Positions 9,537-19,427 are shown, numbered from the stretch's first letter. The stretch is 64,000 nt of DNA from Pectobacterium peruviense (GCF_002847345.1 NZ_LXFV01000032.1:1-64000), one strand, 5' to 3'. The notes: a model not told the origin generated them from the letters alone. Translations and numbers: made by a program.

Positions 9537-10226
9537 CTATAGCGATGCGCCACCGCACATCACCAGTTGCTGGCCGGTAATGGCTGCGGCAGAAGGGGAG
9601 AGCAGGTAACCTACCAGATCGGCCACTTCCTGTGGTTGGATGAAGCGCCCAATCGGTGGCAGCTTCGGAGGAGAGCTCTGGCGACCCGGCATCGTCAGCA
9701 TCGGGGTTTCTGTTGCGCCCGGGGCGACGATATTTACCGTTATACCGCGCGGAGCCAGTTCCGCTGCCCAGCTTCTTGCCATGCCGATCATCGCGGATTT
9801 TGTCGTGACGTACTGGCTGCGTCCCGCTGAACCGCTGGACGTGCGGCTACCCAGCAGCACGATTCTGCCACCTTGCGGCAGCTTATCGACCAGACGGTCG
9901 GCAAGTACCTGCGCCGCGTTGATATGCAATCGCCACAGCGTTTCACCGTCCTCTAGCGAAAGCTGGCCGAGCGGGGCGGCTTTCATGATGCCCGCGGCAT
10001 GGATGATGGCATCAACCTGCACAATTTCGTCCAGAATGGCCGTCAGCGCGGGCGTATCCATGATATCCACCGCGCGGTGGGTAAAGTGTGGATGTGAATA
10101 GTCACCCGGCTTGCGTGACAGGCCGGTTACCCGCCAGCCTTCCGCCAGTAATTTTTGTGTGATGGCGGCACCGATCCCTGAGCTGCTACCAGTAATCAGG
10201 GCGTGTTTAGGGGCTGTCGCTGACAT
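9537..10226 (-). CDS. short-chain dehydrogenase/reductase
   Basis: 229-residue NAD(P)-dependent SDR. The cofactor motif TGSSSGIG is at residues 13-20, the catalytic serine lies in LLGSRTSSGSAG, and the YVTTK motif (catalytic Tyr and Lys) is near residue 139. The PG motif of the cofactor loop appears as IVAPGATETPM, and the C terminus ends with GQQLVMCGGASL. It is the last gene of a minus-strand run that includes YhcH, a sialidase-like protein, an SSS transporter, a DapA-like aldolase and an iron alcohol dehydrogenase. Probably oxidises or reduces a sugar-acid intermediate; substrate unknown. A palindromic element separates it from yhcH. Confidence 0.85.
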   Translation of the reverse strand: MSATAPKHALITGSSSGIGAAITQKLLAEGWRVTGLSRKPGDYSHPHFTHRAVDIMDTPALTAILDEIVQVDAIIHAAGIMKAAPLGQLSLEDGETLWRLHINAAQVLADRLVDKLPQGGRIVLLGSRTSSGSAGRSQYVTTKSAMIGMARSWAAELAPRGITVNIVAPGATETPMLTMPGRQSSPPKLPPIGRFIQPQEVADLVGYLLSPSAAAITGQQLVMCGGASL

Positions 10227-10240
10227 GCAATGTCTCCTTA

Positions 10241-10365
<125 letters not shown>

Positions 10366-10376
10366 AACTGTTCTAA

Positions 10377-10844
10377 TCACAACAACGTGACTGGGATTTT
10401 AAACACGGCTTTTTTGACTGGTGCAGGGCTGTCGTTAATGGCGCACAACGCCTGATGAGCTTCTCCTGGATAGAAGGTGACGAAGTCGCCTGCCCGCAGA
10501 TGGATCTGATGTGGCACCTGTGGGTTATCCAGAATATAGAGATCTGGCTTACGTTCAGTCGCGGGCTGACCATGCACATCATTCAGACCGTAACCGATAA
10601 TCTCCTCACCTTCCAGAATCAGTTGAATATCGAGATAGTTGCTGTGGAATTCGGTATGTCGTGTGGCGCGCGGCGCGGTATTTACAGTACCGATGTTATA
10701 AAACCATTCGGCACCTTCTGGCTGATAACGGCCTTCTGGCAACGCATTCAATTCAGCCAACGACATGCCCGGTGCAGACAGAATGGCCCACAGTGCATCG
10801 GGCAGCGTGGCGAGTTTGAGGGCGTTGAGGTTTCCTGCAATCAT
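10377..10844 (-). CDS. YhcH/YjgK/YiaL family protein (DUF386)
   Basis: 155-residue cupin-like protein of the YhcH/YiaL family, whose members lie in sialic acid and other sugar-acid catabolic operons and are thought to act as sugar anomerases. It shows the family features HTEFHSNYLDIQLILEGEE (possible metal-binding histidines near residues 63-66) and VTFYPGEAHQAL near 123. A longer frame runs upstream through an interspersed repeat; ATG at 10844 follows AGGA and matches the family start (MIAGNL). Same strand as the sialidase-like gene, but 278 bases away because of the element at 10900-11080. Confidence 0.82.
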   Translation of the reverse strand: MIAGNLNALKLATLPDALWAILSAPGMSLAELNALPEGRYQPEGAEWFYNIGTVNTAPRATRHTEFHSNYLDIQLILEGEEIIGYGLNDVHGQPATERKPDLYILDNPQVPHQIHLRAGDFVTFYPGEAHQALCAINDSPAPVKKAVFKIPVTLL

Positions 10845-10899
10845 AATAGTGTCCTGAAGATAGCGAGAGAGACCCCCCTCGCTGACAAGGTGCATCGAG

Positions 10900-11080
10900 C
10901 GGTGATAATGGGTAGATCGTAAAGACGCTGCAAGTACGTCCCTGTAAGCTCGAGCCGCGCAGATAGGAATCTCATCCTTGAGATTCCCCCTTTCAGGGCC
11001 GTCGCAAGCGACGTTCAAAAACGTTCCTGACGTTTTTGTCCTTGGCGCGGACGCTTTACTCTTCTATCCCATTATCACCG
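10900..11080. repeat. palindromic interspersed element, family B
   Basis: A 181-base element bounded by inverted ends CGGTGATAATGGG (10900) and CCCATTATCACCG (ending 11080); the similarity continues inward through GTAAAGACGC versus GCTTTAC. Inside are three small hairpins: GAATCTCATCCTTGAGATTC, GTCGCAAGCGAC and AAAACGTTCCTGACGTTTT. The segment GTTCAAAAACG...GTTTTTGTCC is shared with family A copy 3 near 38770. It is inserted between yhcH and the sialidase-like gene. Confidence 0.7.
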
Positions 11081-11122
11081 TTTTCGTTTTGCAAATAGTT
11101 TTGCCAAGGGGCTGAGCTCGGT

Positions 11123-12310
11123 TTAGTTCGCCTTGACCCACTCTTCACTCACCACGACGTGCTTGATCGCCTGACGGAAGTAGGTGAATGCCACGTGCAG
11201 TTTACCGTCCGGCGCTTGCTTGACGCTGGGGTAAGAGAACTCGCGGTTCAGCTTCTCCGTTGAGTTATTGGTCATACAGTAACCGTCACCCACTTCGATA
11301 TTGCGCTGCCACGGCCAGCTCTTACCACCGTCTTCCGAAATGGCGAGCGTCATCGGTGCGCGCGGTGCGCCCCAAAAAGCGCTACGACCACCGGCTTGCA
11401 CTTCCGGCATTTTGGCACCGCTGGCTTTGTCTTCTTCATCCTCGATTTCATCGTACAGCGACAGGCGGCGATCGGTGGCATCGGCGGCGCTCATGTGGTT
11501 GAACACCAGTGCCAGATGGCCGTTTTTCAGCGTAGTCACCTGAATAGACGAGTTGTTGTTCGGCAAGTCGGTTGCTACCGGATCTGACCAGGTTTTACCG
11601 CCATCCGTTGAACGGCTTTGGTAGATGAAATCAGCCCAGCGGCTGCGGTACAGCGCCAATAGGGAGCCGTCCAGCAACGGGGTGATGTTCATGTGCACAC
11701 AGCCTGTGCTGTTTGGCACCGGATATTCCTGCCAGGTTTTACCCTGATCGCTGGAGATTTTCACGGCGCTGTCATCATCGTTACCGACCCATTTCTCACC
11801 CGGCTGAACGCGGCAGTAGAACACGGGCAGCAGCCAGTCGCCGTTTTCCAGTACGGTGATGGGCTGGCGGATGAACGTGCCCGGCTGATCGAGCAGCGTG
11901 CCGATCTCGCCCCAAGTGATACCTAAATCGGTGGACTGGCGGTAGCGCACAATCGCCGTGTCTTGATTACCGGATTTCTGCGCGGTGTACAGCAGCCACA
12001 GCACGTTATCCGGCGCGAGGAACAGAACCGGGTTCTGCTCAGAGCGCGTGGCATCCTCAGACAGCTTAGCGGCTTTACTCCAGCTATCGCTGCCTTTCAC
12101 AAGACGGGACATATAGATAGAGATATCCGCAATCCCTTCTTGTGTGCCACCGAACCAAACGCACAGCACATCGCCGTTCGGCAGATGGAGCAGGTTGGCC
12201 GCATGATTCTGCGGACATTCCGATGGAATGTAGGCATCCAGACGCGCGGCATCGCCTTCTGCGTGATGAACTTTTCCGCTACGTTCCACAGTAATGGTTT
12301 CGCTACTCAT
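11123..12310 (-). CDS. sialidase-like protein with Asp-box repeats, no signal peptide
   Basis: 395-residue protein with the six-bladed sialidase fold, shown by four Asp boxes (S-x-D-x-G-x-x-W): STDLGITWGE, SSDQGKTWQE, STDGGKTWSD and SEDGGKSWPW. The N terminus is polar with no signal peptide, so it is predicted to act in the cytoplasm on an imported glycoside. The usual F/Y-R-I-P motif is not evident, so true sialidase activity is uncertain. It starts 3 bases after the SSS transporter stop and belongs to the same operon as a DapA-like aldolase, which recalls nan operons. However, the divergent DUF1537 kinase and PdxA2 point to acid sugars. Confidence 0.75.
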   Translation of the reverse strand: MSSETITVERSGKVHHAEGDAARLDAYIPSECPQNHAANLLHLPNGDVLCVWFGGTQEGIADISIYMSRLVKGSDSWSKAAKLSEDATRSEQNPVLFLAPDNVLWLLYTAQKSGNQDTAIVRYRQSTDLGITWGEIGTLLDQPGTFIRQPITVLENGDWLLPVFYCRVQPGEKWVGNDDDSAVKISSDQGKTWQEYPVPNSTGCVHMNITPLLDGSLLALYRSRWADFIYQSRSTDGGKTWSDPVATDLPNNNSSIQVTTLKNGHLALVFNHMSAADATDRRLSLYDEIEDEEDKASGAKMPEVQAGGRSAFWGAPRAPMTLAISEDGGKSWPWQRNIEVGDGYCMTNNSTEKLNREFSYPSVKQAPDGKLHVAFTYFRQAIKHVVVSEEWVKAN

Positions 12311-12313
12311 GAC

Positions 12314-13729
12314 TCAGGCTCCTGATTTATTTTCAGTTTGAGAAATTTTGATTTTGGTCGCTTTGTTCGGAATCATGCGGTCGATCAGCATGACGACAGC
12401 TGGGGTAACCAATGCGACATACATGTTATCGATGCCATATGGGTTGCCGAGAATATACCAAACAGAGGTAACTACGCAGGCTGATATCAGGCTGGCGTTT
12501 GCACCGCGTGCGCTGTTGAAAAACGGCAGATAGAACGCAATCACGGCAACCACGGAAATCGACAGACGAATGGCACGGGTGAAGAACGACAGCTTCAGAA
12601 TTTCAGGAACGAACAGAACGAAAACGAGCGGCGCGAAACCTACGACAAGCGAGAGGATCCGGGTCATTTTCATTTCTTTTTCTGGCGTTGGTTTCCAGTA
12701 AGGAACGTAGAAGTCCTTGATCAGCAGGGAAACGATAGCCAGTGCCACCATACTCACGCTGATGAAGATAGACGCGACCAGTGATGTCGTGACCAGACCG
12801 GCGAGCCATGGGTTCATGTCTTGCAGGAAGACCGGCATCGCGTACAGACTGTTGATTTCAGGGTGGGCAAACTTCGCTGCGACACCGATGACCGCGATAG
12901 CCAGTGCAATCGGCATACAGAAGAAGAAGGCAACCCAGGTCGCGCGTTTCGCACTAGCGGCATCTTTGGTTGACGAAATAGCCTGAATCACGAACTGCGT
13001 ACAGAAGATAGAACCGATGGTACCGATCAGCCAGGCGAAGATAGTGCTGGCACCGAGTTTCCCATCCCACGTCCAGTAGTAATCCGGCATTTGTTCAATC
13101 ATCGGCTTGAAGCCGCCGGTCATTTTTAACGCCACAAACAGAATGATCATCACCCCCACGTATTTCACGGCGCTGTGGATCAACGTGATGTAGGCTGTCC
13201 CCTTCAGGCCACCGAAGTAGTAGTAGAAGGTACTGACGATAGCAGTGATCACGGCGGCGACAGGCAGGGAGACTTTCAACACGGTGGCGATGGCTGCCGC
13301 GCCGCTGACGTAGTTGCCCACGTTAACCAGCAACAGCGCATAGATCATGATGATCGAGATAATATTTTTAGTGCTGGTACCGTATTTCTCGGCAATCGCG
13401 CCGGAGATGGTAATTTTCCCGGTGTTATAAATCTTCTTCACCAGAATGATACCAAACAGCGGGAAACCAATGGCGGCGCCAATCACCGACCATGATGCAG
13501 CAAAGCCGTTCTCAAAGGCAGACTGCGCCGTACCGATGGTGGATTTGGCACCGATGAATTCTGTCATCAGCAGGATACCGACGATAAACGCCGGTAGCGC
13601 GCGTGAGCCTTCCATGAACTCGGCGTTCGATTTACTGCGGAGTTTGTAGGTTAACCATGAGGTGAATGCGATATAAAATACAATCATCCCAACGATTATG
13701 AGGGTATCAGTTAAGTTAAAATGGTTCAT
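12314..13729 (-). CDS. sodium:solute symporter (SSS family)
   Basis: 471-residue inner membrane transporter with about 13 membrane segments. SSS family marks are MEGSRALPAFIVGILLMTEFIGAKSTIGTAQ near residues 39-70, which matches the sodium-site region of the first core helices, and YYYFGGLKGTAYITLIHSAVKYVG near 168. The substrate is not evident. Its position between a DapA-like aldolase and a sialidase-like protein suggests import of the sugar acid or sialic-acid-like compound handled by the operon. Confidence 0.85.
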   Translation of the reverse strand: MNHFNLTDTLIIVGMIVFYIAFTSWLTYKLRSKSNAEFMEGSRALPAFIVGILLMTEFIGAKSTIGTAQSAFENGFAASWSVIGAAIGFPLFGIILVKKIYNTGKITISGAIAEKYGTSTKNIISIIMIYALLLVNVGNYVSGAAAIATVLKVSLPVAAVITAIVSTFYYYFGGLKGTAYITLIHSAVKYVGVMIILFVALKMTGGFKPMIEQMPDYYWTWDGKLGASTIFAWLIGTIGSIFCTQFVIQAISSTKDAASAKRATWVAFFFCMPIALAIAVIGVAAKFAHPEINSLYAMPVFLQDMNPWLAGLVTTSLVASIFISVSMVALAIVSLLIKDFYVPYWKPTPEKEMKMTRILSLVVGFAPLVFVLFVPEILKLSFFTRAIRLSISVVAVIAFYLPFFNSARGANASLISACVVTSVWYILGNPYGIDNMYVALVTPAVVMLIDRMIPNKATKIKISQTENKSGA

Positions 13730-13766
13730 ATCTTCTCGGCCTTAAGTGGAAATTGAAATTTCTCTG

Positions 13767-14651
13767 TTACTGCGAGAATTGACTAAGTATGTTGCGGATG
13801 TTGTCTTCATCCTGTGCGGAAAACTGGATCGGATAGCGGCTGACGCCGACATCTTCACCCATGATTGCCAGCGCTTTCTTCACCACAGCCGGTGAGAACG
13901 CGATGGCGTACAGTGTCTTACGCAATTCGGCAACCTGTTCTTGTGCCTGACGCGAGCCTTCAATGTCACCTGCATGGAAACGATGCCAAATCTGGCTGAT
14001 CGGTTCCGGTGCCACGTTAGCCAGCCCGGAAATACAGGCGGAGCAGCCGTCAACAAAGCCCTGGTGAATGAGCGAGTCTGGGCCATTCAGTACGTTAAAA
14101 CCCTGCACACCTTTCACCGCTTGCACATAACCGCTCAGGCTTTCATAGCTGCCTGCGCTGTCTTTGATGCCGATGATGTTCGGGTGATCCGCCAGCGTGC
14201 GGACCGTTTCCGGTGCCAGCGTATTCCCCGTGCGTGCAGGAATGTTGTAGAGAAACACCGGCACAGTCAGCGCATCGGCGACGGCGGTGTAGTGGGCGAT
14301 CAGCTCTTCCTGTTTTAGTGGAATGAAATACGGGGTGATGACAGAAACGGCATCGACACCCAGCGCGGCGATACGCTTGCCGAGCTTGATGGTTTCCCGC
14401 GTGGAGATTTCACCGATGTGGCCGACAACCGGCACTTTTCCGGCAACTTCATCAACGCAGGTTTCCGTGACGGCGACTTTCTCATCGGTGTGCAGAACGA
14501 AAAACTCACCGTTGGTGCCGTTACAGAAAATACCGTTGCCATAGCGCATCTGGCGCTGAACCTGAAGACGCATAGCAGCGGGGTTAAATTCGCCCTGGTT
14601 ATCAAACGGCGTGACGATGGCGGTCAGGACGCCGGTAATGTTCTTACTCAT
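13767..14651 (-). CDS. dihydrodipicolinate synthase/N-acetylneuraminate lyase family aldolase
   Basis: 294-residue TIM-barrel class I aldolase. The substrate-carboxylate motif is FCNGTNGEF near residue 46, the catalytic tyrosine is in FLYNIPARTG near 131-140, and the Schiff-base lysine is in IIGIKDSAGSY near 163. The family includes DapA, NanA and sugar-acid aldolases; the true lysine-pathway DapA is unlikely because of the catabolic setting. ATG at 14651 follows GAGGAAGAACA and matches the family start, although the frame is open 20 codons further upstream. Second gene of the minus-strand operon. Confidence 0.87.
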   Translation of the reverse strand: MSKNITGVLTAIVTPFDNQGEFNPAAMRLQVQRQMRYGNGIFCNGTNGEFFVLHTDEKVAVTETCVDEVAGKVPVVGHIGEISTRETIKLGKRIAALGVDAVSVITPYFIPLKQEELIAHYTAVADALTVPVFLYNIPARTGNTLAPETVRTLADHPNIIGIKDSAGSYESLSGYVQAVKGVQGFNVLNGPDSLIHQGFVDGCSACISGLANVAPEPISQIWHRFHAGDIEGSRQAQEQVAELRKTLYAIAFSPAVVKKALAIMGEDVGVSRYPIQFSAQDEDNIRNILSQFSQ

Positions 14652-14718
14652 TGTTCTTCCTCGTGACACGTAATCAAAAAGGTGAAAACTTAAAATCGTT
14701 CTATTCAACACCGCGCTG

Positions 14719-15855
14719 TTAAAACAGAGTCAGGTATACCTCACGCACATCGTCGGCACTGACCTGCGTCGGCACATTTTTCATCAGGCGCTGAACCTGT
14801 AACGCAGCATCGACCAGATAGGGCAGGTGATCTTTTTCCACGCCAAGCTGCTGTAAGGTGTTGGGCAGATTGAGTCGTTTGACCAACTCGCTGAAATAGG
14901 TCACCAGCGCCTGCGCTTTTTCCGCGGTACTGAGCGTCAGATCGGCATCCGGCAGCAGGTCATACGCCTGAGCGAATTTGTCCTGTGCGGCGCCCTGCAC
15001 AAAACGCATGCAAGGGGCGAGCAGGATGGCATTCGCTACGCCGTGTGGAATGTGGTATTTGCCGCCTAGCGGGTAAGACATGGCGTGAACCAGATGTGTA
15101 CCGGAGTGGGCAATGGCGGCACCGCCGTAATAGGACGCCCACAGCATATTCAGTTTGGCTTCCAGATTGCCCGGTTCGCGCACCGACGTTTCAAGGTTGG
15201 CAAACAGCTTCTTCAGGCCAATCAGCGCGTAGTTGTCGCTGACCGGGTTGGCAATCATCGAGGTAAAACACTCGATCAGGTGGCAGAGCGCATCGATACC
15301 GGTTGAAGCCGCAATATGTGGTGGCATGCTGATGGTCAGTTCTGGCACCAGCGCAACATAGTCCGGCAGCATCACTGGCGTAATAATACCGACCTTGGTC
15401 TCTTTTTCCGGGATCGCCAGAATCGCATTCGGCGTGGCTTCTGAGCCGGTTCCTGCGGTGGTCGGGATAAGCAGAGATGTCGTGCGGCGAGTTGGCTTTT
15501 CTCCTGCCAGCAGGTTATCCAGCGTGACGGTTTCATCGCCTGCGCACAGCACGGAAAGCAGTTTGGCAACGTCCAATACGCTGCCGCCGCCCACGCCGAT
15601 GACCAGATCGGTCTGGGTTTGGGTGAGCTGACTCAATATCTGGGCAACGTCGTGCTGGCTTGGCTCGGCAGGAACATTATCAACCAGCAGAACCTGCGGA
15701 ACGGCTTGCTTAACTTGTGCGATCAGCGCCTGAACGTCAGGTAGTCCAACGATGTTTTTGTCGGTGACAAATAAAACGTGCTGTTTCCCTGTCAACAGGT
15801 GACTAATGTCCTGAAGTACCCGGTAACCGCTGAGGATAGTGCTATTGATATTCAT
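14719..15855 (-). CDS. iron-containing alcohol dehydrogenase
   Basis: 378-residue group III, metal-dependent NAD(P)-linked alcohol dehydrogenase. The NAD-binding motif is VGVGGGSVLDVAKL near residue 92. Iron ligands are expected in GIDALCHLIECFT near 189 and in HSGTHLVHAMSYPLGGKYHIPHG near 243-265. ATG at 15855 agrees with the family start; the open frame above it is not needed. First gene of the minus-strand operon, divergent from the DUF1537 kinase across a 235-base control region. Possible role: oxidation or reduction of a C4 or hydroxy-acid intermediate. Confidence 0.87.
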   Translation of the reverse strand: MNINSTILSGYRVLQDISHLLTGKQHVLFVTDKNIVGLPDVQALIAQVKQAVPQVLLVDNVPAEPSQHDVAQILSQLTQTQTDLVIGVGGGSVLDVAKLLSVLCAGDETVTLDNLLAGEKPTRRTTSLLIPTTAGTGSEATPNAILAIPEKETKVGIITPVMLPDYVALVPELTISMPPHIAASTGIDALCHLIECFTSMIANPVSDNYALIGLKKLFANLETSVREPGNLEAKLNMLWASYYGGAAIAHSGTHLVHAMSYPLGGKYHIPHGVANAILLAPCMRFVQGAAQDKFAQAYDLLPDADLTLSTAEKAQALVTYFSELVKRLNLPNTLQQLGVEKDHLPYLVDAALQVQRLMKNVPTQVSADDVREVYLTLF

Positions 15856-16014
15856 GCTTATTACCTTGCCTTTTCTCTTCTTCGCCAGAGCGTTATCGCG
15901 ATGATAATGGTTGCGATGGTGATTACTTTCAGTCAAATGGATCGGTTTTAGTCACTGCTAAACGCCATTTGCCACATCGTGGTGATAATTTATAGGTGAA
16001 ATTCCTTTTAAATA

Positions 16015-16042
16015 ATTTGATATTGCTCACATATAATCAAAT
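16015..16042. promoter_or_regulatory. inverted repeat between divergent acid-sugar operons, possible operator
   Basis: ATTTGAT (16015-16021) and ATCAAAT (16036-16042) form a perfect inverted repeat with a 14-base spacer that contains TGCTCACATATA. It lies 48 bases before the DUF1537 kinase start and is a candidate site for the DeoR-type regulator at 18548. Binding is not shown by sequence alone. Confidence 0.35.
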
Positions 16043-16090
16043 GTGATTCAATATAATCATTATCAGGTAATCATGAACCGGGGATGAGGT

Positions 16091-17419
16091 ATGCCAAACG
16101 TGCAGCAATCAGCAGAACAGGTATTAGTGGTCGCTGATGACTTTACGGGTGCCAATGATGCGGGCGTCGGTCTGGCTCAGCATGGCGCGCGAGTTAGCGT
16201 TGTATTTGACGTTAATAAACTGCATGCGGATTTACTGGGCGATGCGGTGGTCATCAACACCGACAGCCGTGCGGCGCGTGATGACGTGGCGTCCCAACGC
16301 ACCGCAGAAGCGGTAGCCGCCTGGCAGGCAGCGGGTGGACAAGGCTGGATTATTAAGAAGATTGACTCGACGCTGCGTGGGAACCTGGGGGCGGAAGTCG
16401 CTGCTGCGTTGTCGGCGGCAGCAGTACCTGCCGCGCTGATTGCCGCTGCGTCGCCGACGCTGGGGCGTGTTACCCGACAAGGTGAAGTTTGGGTTAATGG
16501 TCGTCTGCTTACTGATACGGAATTTGCCAGCGATCCAAAAACGCCGGTAGCCTCGGCCTCTATCGCTGCCCGTCTGGCGGAGCAAACGGCTTTACCGGTA
16601 GCGGAGATACACCTTGATGAGGTGCGTCAGGCCAATTTAGCCCACCGTTTGCAGCAGTTGGCGGACGAGGGCGTACGCCTGATTATTCTTGATACCGACG
16701 TACAGGACGATCTGACACATATCGTTAATGCCGCCAGAACATTACCGTTTCGCCCCTTGCTGGTCGGCTCGGCTGGCCTGAGTGAAGCGCTGGCGACCGC
16801 GCAGGATTTTACGCGCAACACCGAAAAGCCACTGCTGGCTGTCGTCGGGTCGATGAGCGATATTGCTCAAAAACAGATTGCAGCCGCCAAACTGCGCAGT
16901 GATGTCGCGCTGGTTGAGATCGACATTAATGCGCTCTTTTCACCCGATTCATCCACCGTCATGGCGTCCCAGTGTCGGGAAGCGGTGAAGGCGCTGACGA
17001 ACGGCCACCATTGCATCATTCGTACCTGTCACAACGAAAATCAGCGCTTCGAGATCGATGCGCGGTGCCAGCAGCTCGGCCTTAGCCGACAGCAGCTTGG
17101 CGAAACGATCAGCCACTATCTGGGGGAACTTACGCGCAGCATTGTTCAGGCGCTAGACGGCCTGACGGAGGACAGTGCTAACCGACGTCTGCCGGGTGGG
17201 CTGTATTTATCCGGTGGTGACATTGCGATTGCCGTGGCAACGGCACTGGGTGCTACCGGCTTTCAGATTAAGGGGCAAATCGCATCCTGCGTGCCCTGGG
17301 GATACCTGCTGAACAGCGTTGTCGGCACGACCCCTGTGATGACTAAAGCGGGGGGTTTTGGCAACGAAACTACTTTGCTCGACGTTTTACGTTTTATTGA
17401 GGAGAAGGTCAGTGAGTAA
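16091..17419 (+). CDS. dtnK: four-carbon acid sugar kinase (DUF1537), probable D-threonate kinase
   Basis: 442-residue kinase of the DUF1537 (four-carbon acid sugar kinase) family, which phosphorylates D-threonate, D-erythronate and similar acids in the cytoplasm. The N-terminal substrate domain has [12 protein letters not shown] near residue 14 and [10 protein letters not shown] near 93. The C-terminal nucleotide domain has [18 protein letters not shown] near 375 and [12 protein letters not shown] near 418. The gene overlaps pdxA2 by 8 bases, a pairing known for D-threonate catabolism (kinase then PdxA2 giving dihydroxyacetone phosphate and carbon dioxide). The exact acid is inferred from that pairing. 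Confidence 0.85.
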   Translation: MPNVQQSAEQVLVVADDFTGANDAGVGLAQHGARVSVVFDVNKLHADLLGDAVVINTDSRAARDDVASQRTAEAVAAWQAAGGQGWIIKKIDSTLRGNLGAEVAAALSAAAVPAALIAAASPTLGRVTRQGEVWVNGRLLTDTEFASDPKTPVASASIAARLAEQTALPVAEIHLDEVRQANLAHRLQQLADEGVRLIILDTDVQDDLTHIVNAARTLPFRPLLVGSAGLSEALATAQDFTRNTEKPLLAVVGSMSDIAQKQIAAAKLRSDVALVEIDINALFSPDSSTVMASQCREAVKALTNGHHCIIRTCHNENQRFEIDARCQQLGLSRQQLGETISHYLGELTRSIVQALDGLTEDSANRRLPGGLYLSGGDIAIAVATALGATGFQIKGQIASCVPWGYLLNSVVGTTPVMTKAGGFGNETTLLDVLRFIEEKVSE

Positions 17420-18392
17420 AATTATTGCGGTAACGATGGGTGATCCGGCAGGGATTGGACCGGAAATTATTATCAAATCTCTGGCCGAAGGCGAGCTGTC
17501 CGGCGCATCTGCTGTGGTGGTGGGCTGCGTACAGACGATGCGACGTATTCTGGCGCTGAATGTGGCACCAGCTGTAGAGCTGAAAATCATTGATAAACCG
17601 GCTGACGCGGTATTCGCGCCAGGCGTAATCAACATGATTGATGAGCCGCTGGAAGATCCGCAGGCGCTGAAGCCGGGTGTCGTTCAGGCTCAGGCGGGTG
17701 ATTTGGCTTACCGCTGCATCAAGAAAGCGACCGCGCTGGCGATGGCGGGTGAAGTCCACGCGATTGCGACCGCACCGCTGAATAAAGAAGCGCTGCACTC
17801 GGCAGGTCATCTTTATCCGGGCCACACCGAACTGCTGGCGAAGCTGACCAACAGCCGCGACTATGCGATGGTGCTGTATACCGATAAGTTGAAGGTTATC
17901 CATGTTTCAACGCACATCGCGCTGCGTAAATTCCTGGATACGCTGAACCGCGATCGCGTGGAAACGGTGATCGAAATGGCGGATGTTTTCCTCAAACGCG
18001 TCGGTTTTACCCACCCGCGTATCGCCGTTGCCGGGGTTAACCCGCATGCGGGCGAGAATGGCCTGTTTGGTGATGAAGAGATCAAGATCGTGTCGCCGTC
18101 GGTTGAAGCGATGAAGGCCAAAGGCATTGATGTTTATGGCCCATGTCCGCCGGATACCGTCTATTTACAGGCGTATGAAGGCCAGTACGACATGGTGGTG
18201 GCGATGTATCACGATCAGGGTCACATTCCGCTCAAGCTGCTGGGCTTCTATGATGGTGTGAACATCACCGCCGGGCTGCCGTTTATCCGCACGTCCGCTG
18301 ACCACGGCACGGCGTTTGACATCGCCTGGACAGGTAAAGCGAAGTGCGAAAGCATGGCGATCTCTATCCAGCTCGCGATGCAACTGGCCTGA
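17412..18392 (+). CDS. pdxA2: PdxA2-type 4-phospho-D-threonate dehydrogenase
   Basis: 326-residue NAD-dependent, metal-dependent dehydrogenase-decarboxylase of the PdxA family. It starts [19 protein letters not shown], the family signature. Metal-binding histidines lie in [10 protein letters not shown] near 139, and in [11 protein letters not shown] near 267, with the lysine of [12 protein letters not shown] near 128. GTG at 17412 is chosen: GGAGAAGG lies 3 bases before it and family similarity begins there. It is translationally linked to the kinase by an 8-base overlap. In a catabolic operon it is more likely PdxA2 than the vitamin B6 enzyme PdxA. Confidence 0.87.
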   Translation: MSKIIAVTMGDPAGIGPEIIIKSLAEGELSGASAVVVGCVQTMRRILALNVAPAVELKIIDKPADAVFAPGVINMIDEPLEDPQALKPGVVQAQAGDLAYRCIKKATALAMAGEVHAIATAPLNKEALHSAGHLYPGHTELLAKLTNSRDYAMVLYTDKLKVIHVSTHIALRKFLDTLNRDRVETVIEMADVFLKRVGFTHPRIAVAGVNPHAGENGLFGDEEIKIVSPSVEAMKAKGIDVYGPCPPDTVYLQAYEGQYDMVVAMYHDQGHIPLKLLGFYDGVNITAGLPFIRTSADHGTAFDIAWTGKAKCESMAISIQLAMQLA

Positions 18393-18457
18393 TTGGCGGT
18401 GATGACTGCTGCTGTCAGCACGGTTTTGTAAGCGAATAAAACGCGATACAGTGCGCA

Positions 18458-18508
18458 TTGCAGGATATCTTCCTTCCCGCGATTGGGAAGGTTTCTGGTA
18501 TCCTGCAA
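18458..18508 (+). terminator. strong nested hairpin after pdxA2
   Basis: An outer 10-base-pair stem TTGCAGGATA/TATCCTGCAA encloses an inner stem CCTTCCC/GGGAAGG with a 6-base loop, followed inside by TTTCT. It lies 65 bases after pdxA2 and 39 bases before the DeoR gene, so it probably stops or attenuates transcription between them. Confidence 0.65.
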
Positions 18509-18547
18509 CCAAGAACTAACCGCTTGAGATAGCTTAACAACAGCAAG

Positions 18548-19363
18548 ATGGATATCGCCGTGGATCCTACATTAACCGATGCTTTCCGCATGAGCGGGGA
18601 TAGAGTAAAAGGGCAAAGCCGTCTTGATCAGATTATGGATTATCTAAAAAGCCATAATTTGGTGACGGTCGATGAGCTGGTGTCCGTGATCGACGCTTCC
18701 CCCGCGACGATCCGTCGTGATTTGATCAAACTGGACGAACAGGGTGTGATCAGCCGCAGTCACGGTGGCGTGACGCTCAATCGTTTTATTCCTTCCCAGC
18801 CGACCACGAATGAGAAATTACATCGTAGCCTTCAGGAAAAGCAGGCGATAGCGCGCTATGCTGCGACGCTGGTTAAGCCGGGCAGTGCAGTGGTGCTGGA
18901 TGCGGGAACGACCATGCTGGAATTGGCGCGGAACCTGACGCACCTGCCTCTGCGTGTGATTACCGCCGATTTGCAAATTGCGCTGTTTTTGTCTGAGTTT
19001 AAGCAGATCGAAGTGACGATTATCGGTGGGCGTATTGATGACAGCAGCCAATCCTGTATTGGCGAACATGGCCGCCGTCTGTTACGCAGCATTTATCCGG
19101 ATATTGCATTTATCAGCTGCAACTCGTGGAGTCTGGACAAAGGTGTCACCACACCGACGGAAGAGAAAGCGGGTGTGAAGCAAGATCTCGGTGTAAATGC
19201 TAGCCGTCGGATATTGCTGGCTGACAGCAGTAAATATGGCGCGTATTCCCTGTTCTGCGTCACGCCGTTGTCGGAGCTGACGGATATTGTTACCGACAGT
19301 GCGTTAGCCCCTGAAGTGCAGGAGCAACTGAAAGGCAAAACGTTCAATCTGACGCTCGTGTAA
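18548..19363 (+). CDS. DeoR family transcriptional regulator
   Basis: 271-residue DeoR regulator. The HTH lies at about residues 38-62 ([20 protein letters not shown]), followed by the family hallmark VISRSHGGV. The C-terminal sugar-phosphate sensor domain includes [16 protein letters not shown] near 116 and [11 protein letters not shown] near 200, as in DeoR/YgbI proteins. The start has no convincing ribosome site; ATG at 18590 is an alternative. Local regulator candidate for the kinase/pdxA2 operon and the divergent Fe-ADH operon, responding to a phosphorylated acid sugar. Confidence 0.85.
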   Translation: MDIAVDPTLTDAFRMSGDRVKGQSRLDQIMDYLKSHNLVTVDELVSVIDASPATIRRDLIKLDEQGVISRSHGGVTLNRFIPSQPTTNEKLHRSLQEKQAIARYAATLVKPGSAVVLDAGTTMLELARNLTHLPLRVITADLQIALFLSEFKQIEVTIIGGRIDDSSQSCIGEHGRRLLRSIYPDIAFISCNSWSLDKGVTTPTEEKAGVKQDLGVNASRRILLADSSKYGAYSLFCVTPLSELTDIVTDSALAPEVQEQLKGKTFNLTLV

Positions 19364-19370
19364 GCGAGGG

Positions 19371-19392
19371 TGCCATCCGTGGCATTTTCTTT
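19371..19392 (+). terminator. terminator after the DeoR gene
   Basis: TGCCA (19371-19375), loop TCCG, TGGCA (19380-19384), followed by TTTTCTTTCC. It sits 7 bases after the stop codon. Confidence 0.65.
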
Positions 19393-19427
19393 CCTATATC
19401 CCCGAGTGCTGGCAAATGGTCATGCTC

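Noticed and set aside
16021-16060. Possible CRP site in the Fe-ADH/kinase divergent region
   Set aside because: TGTGATTCAATATAATCA keeps only the left half of the consensus; TCACA is missing at the right place.
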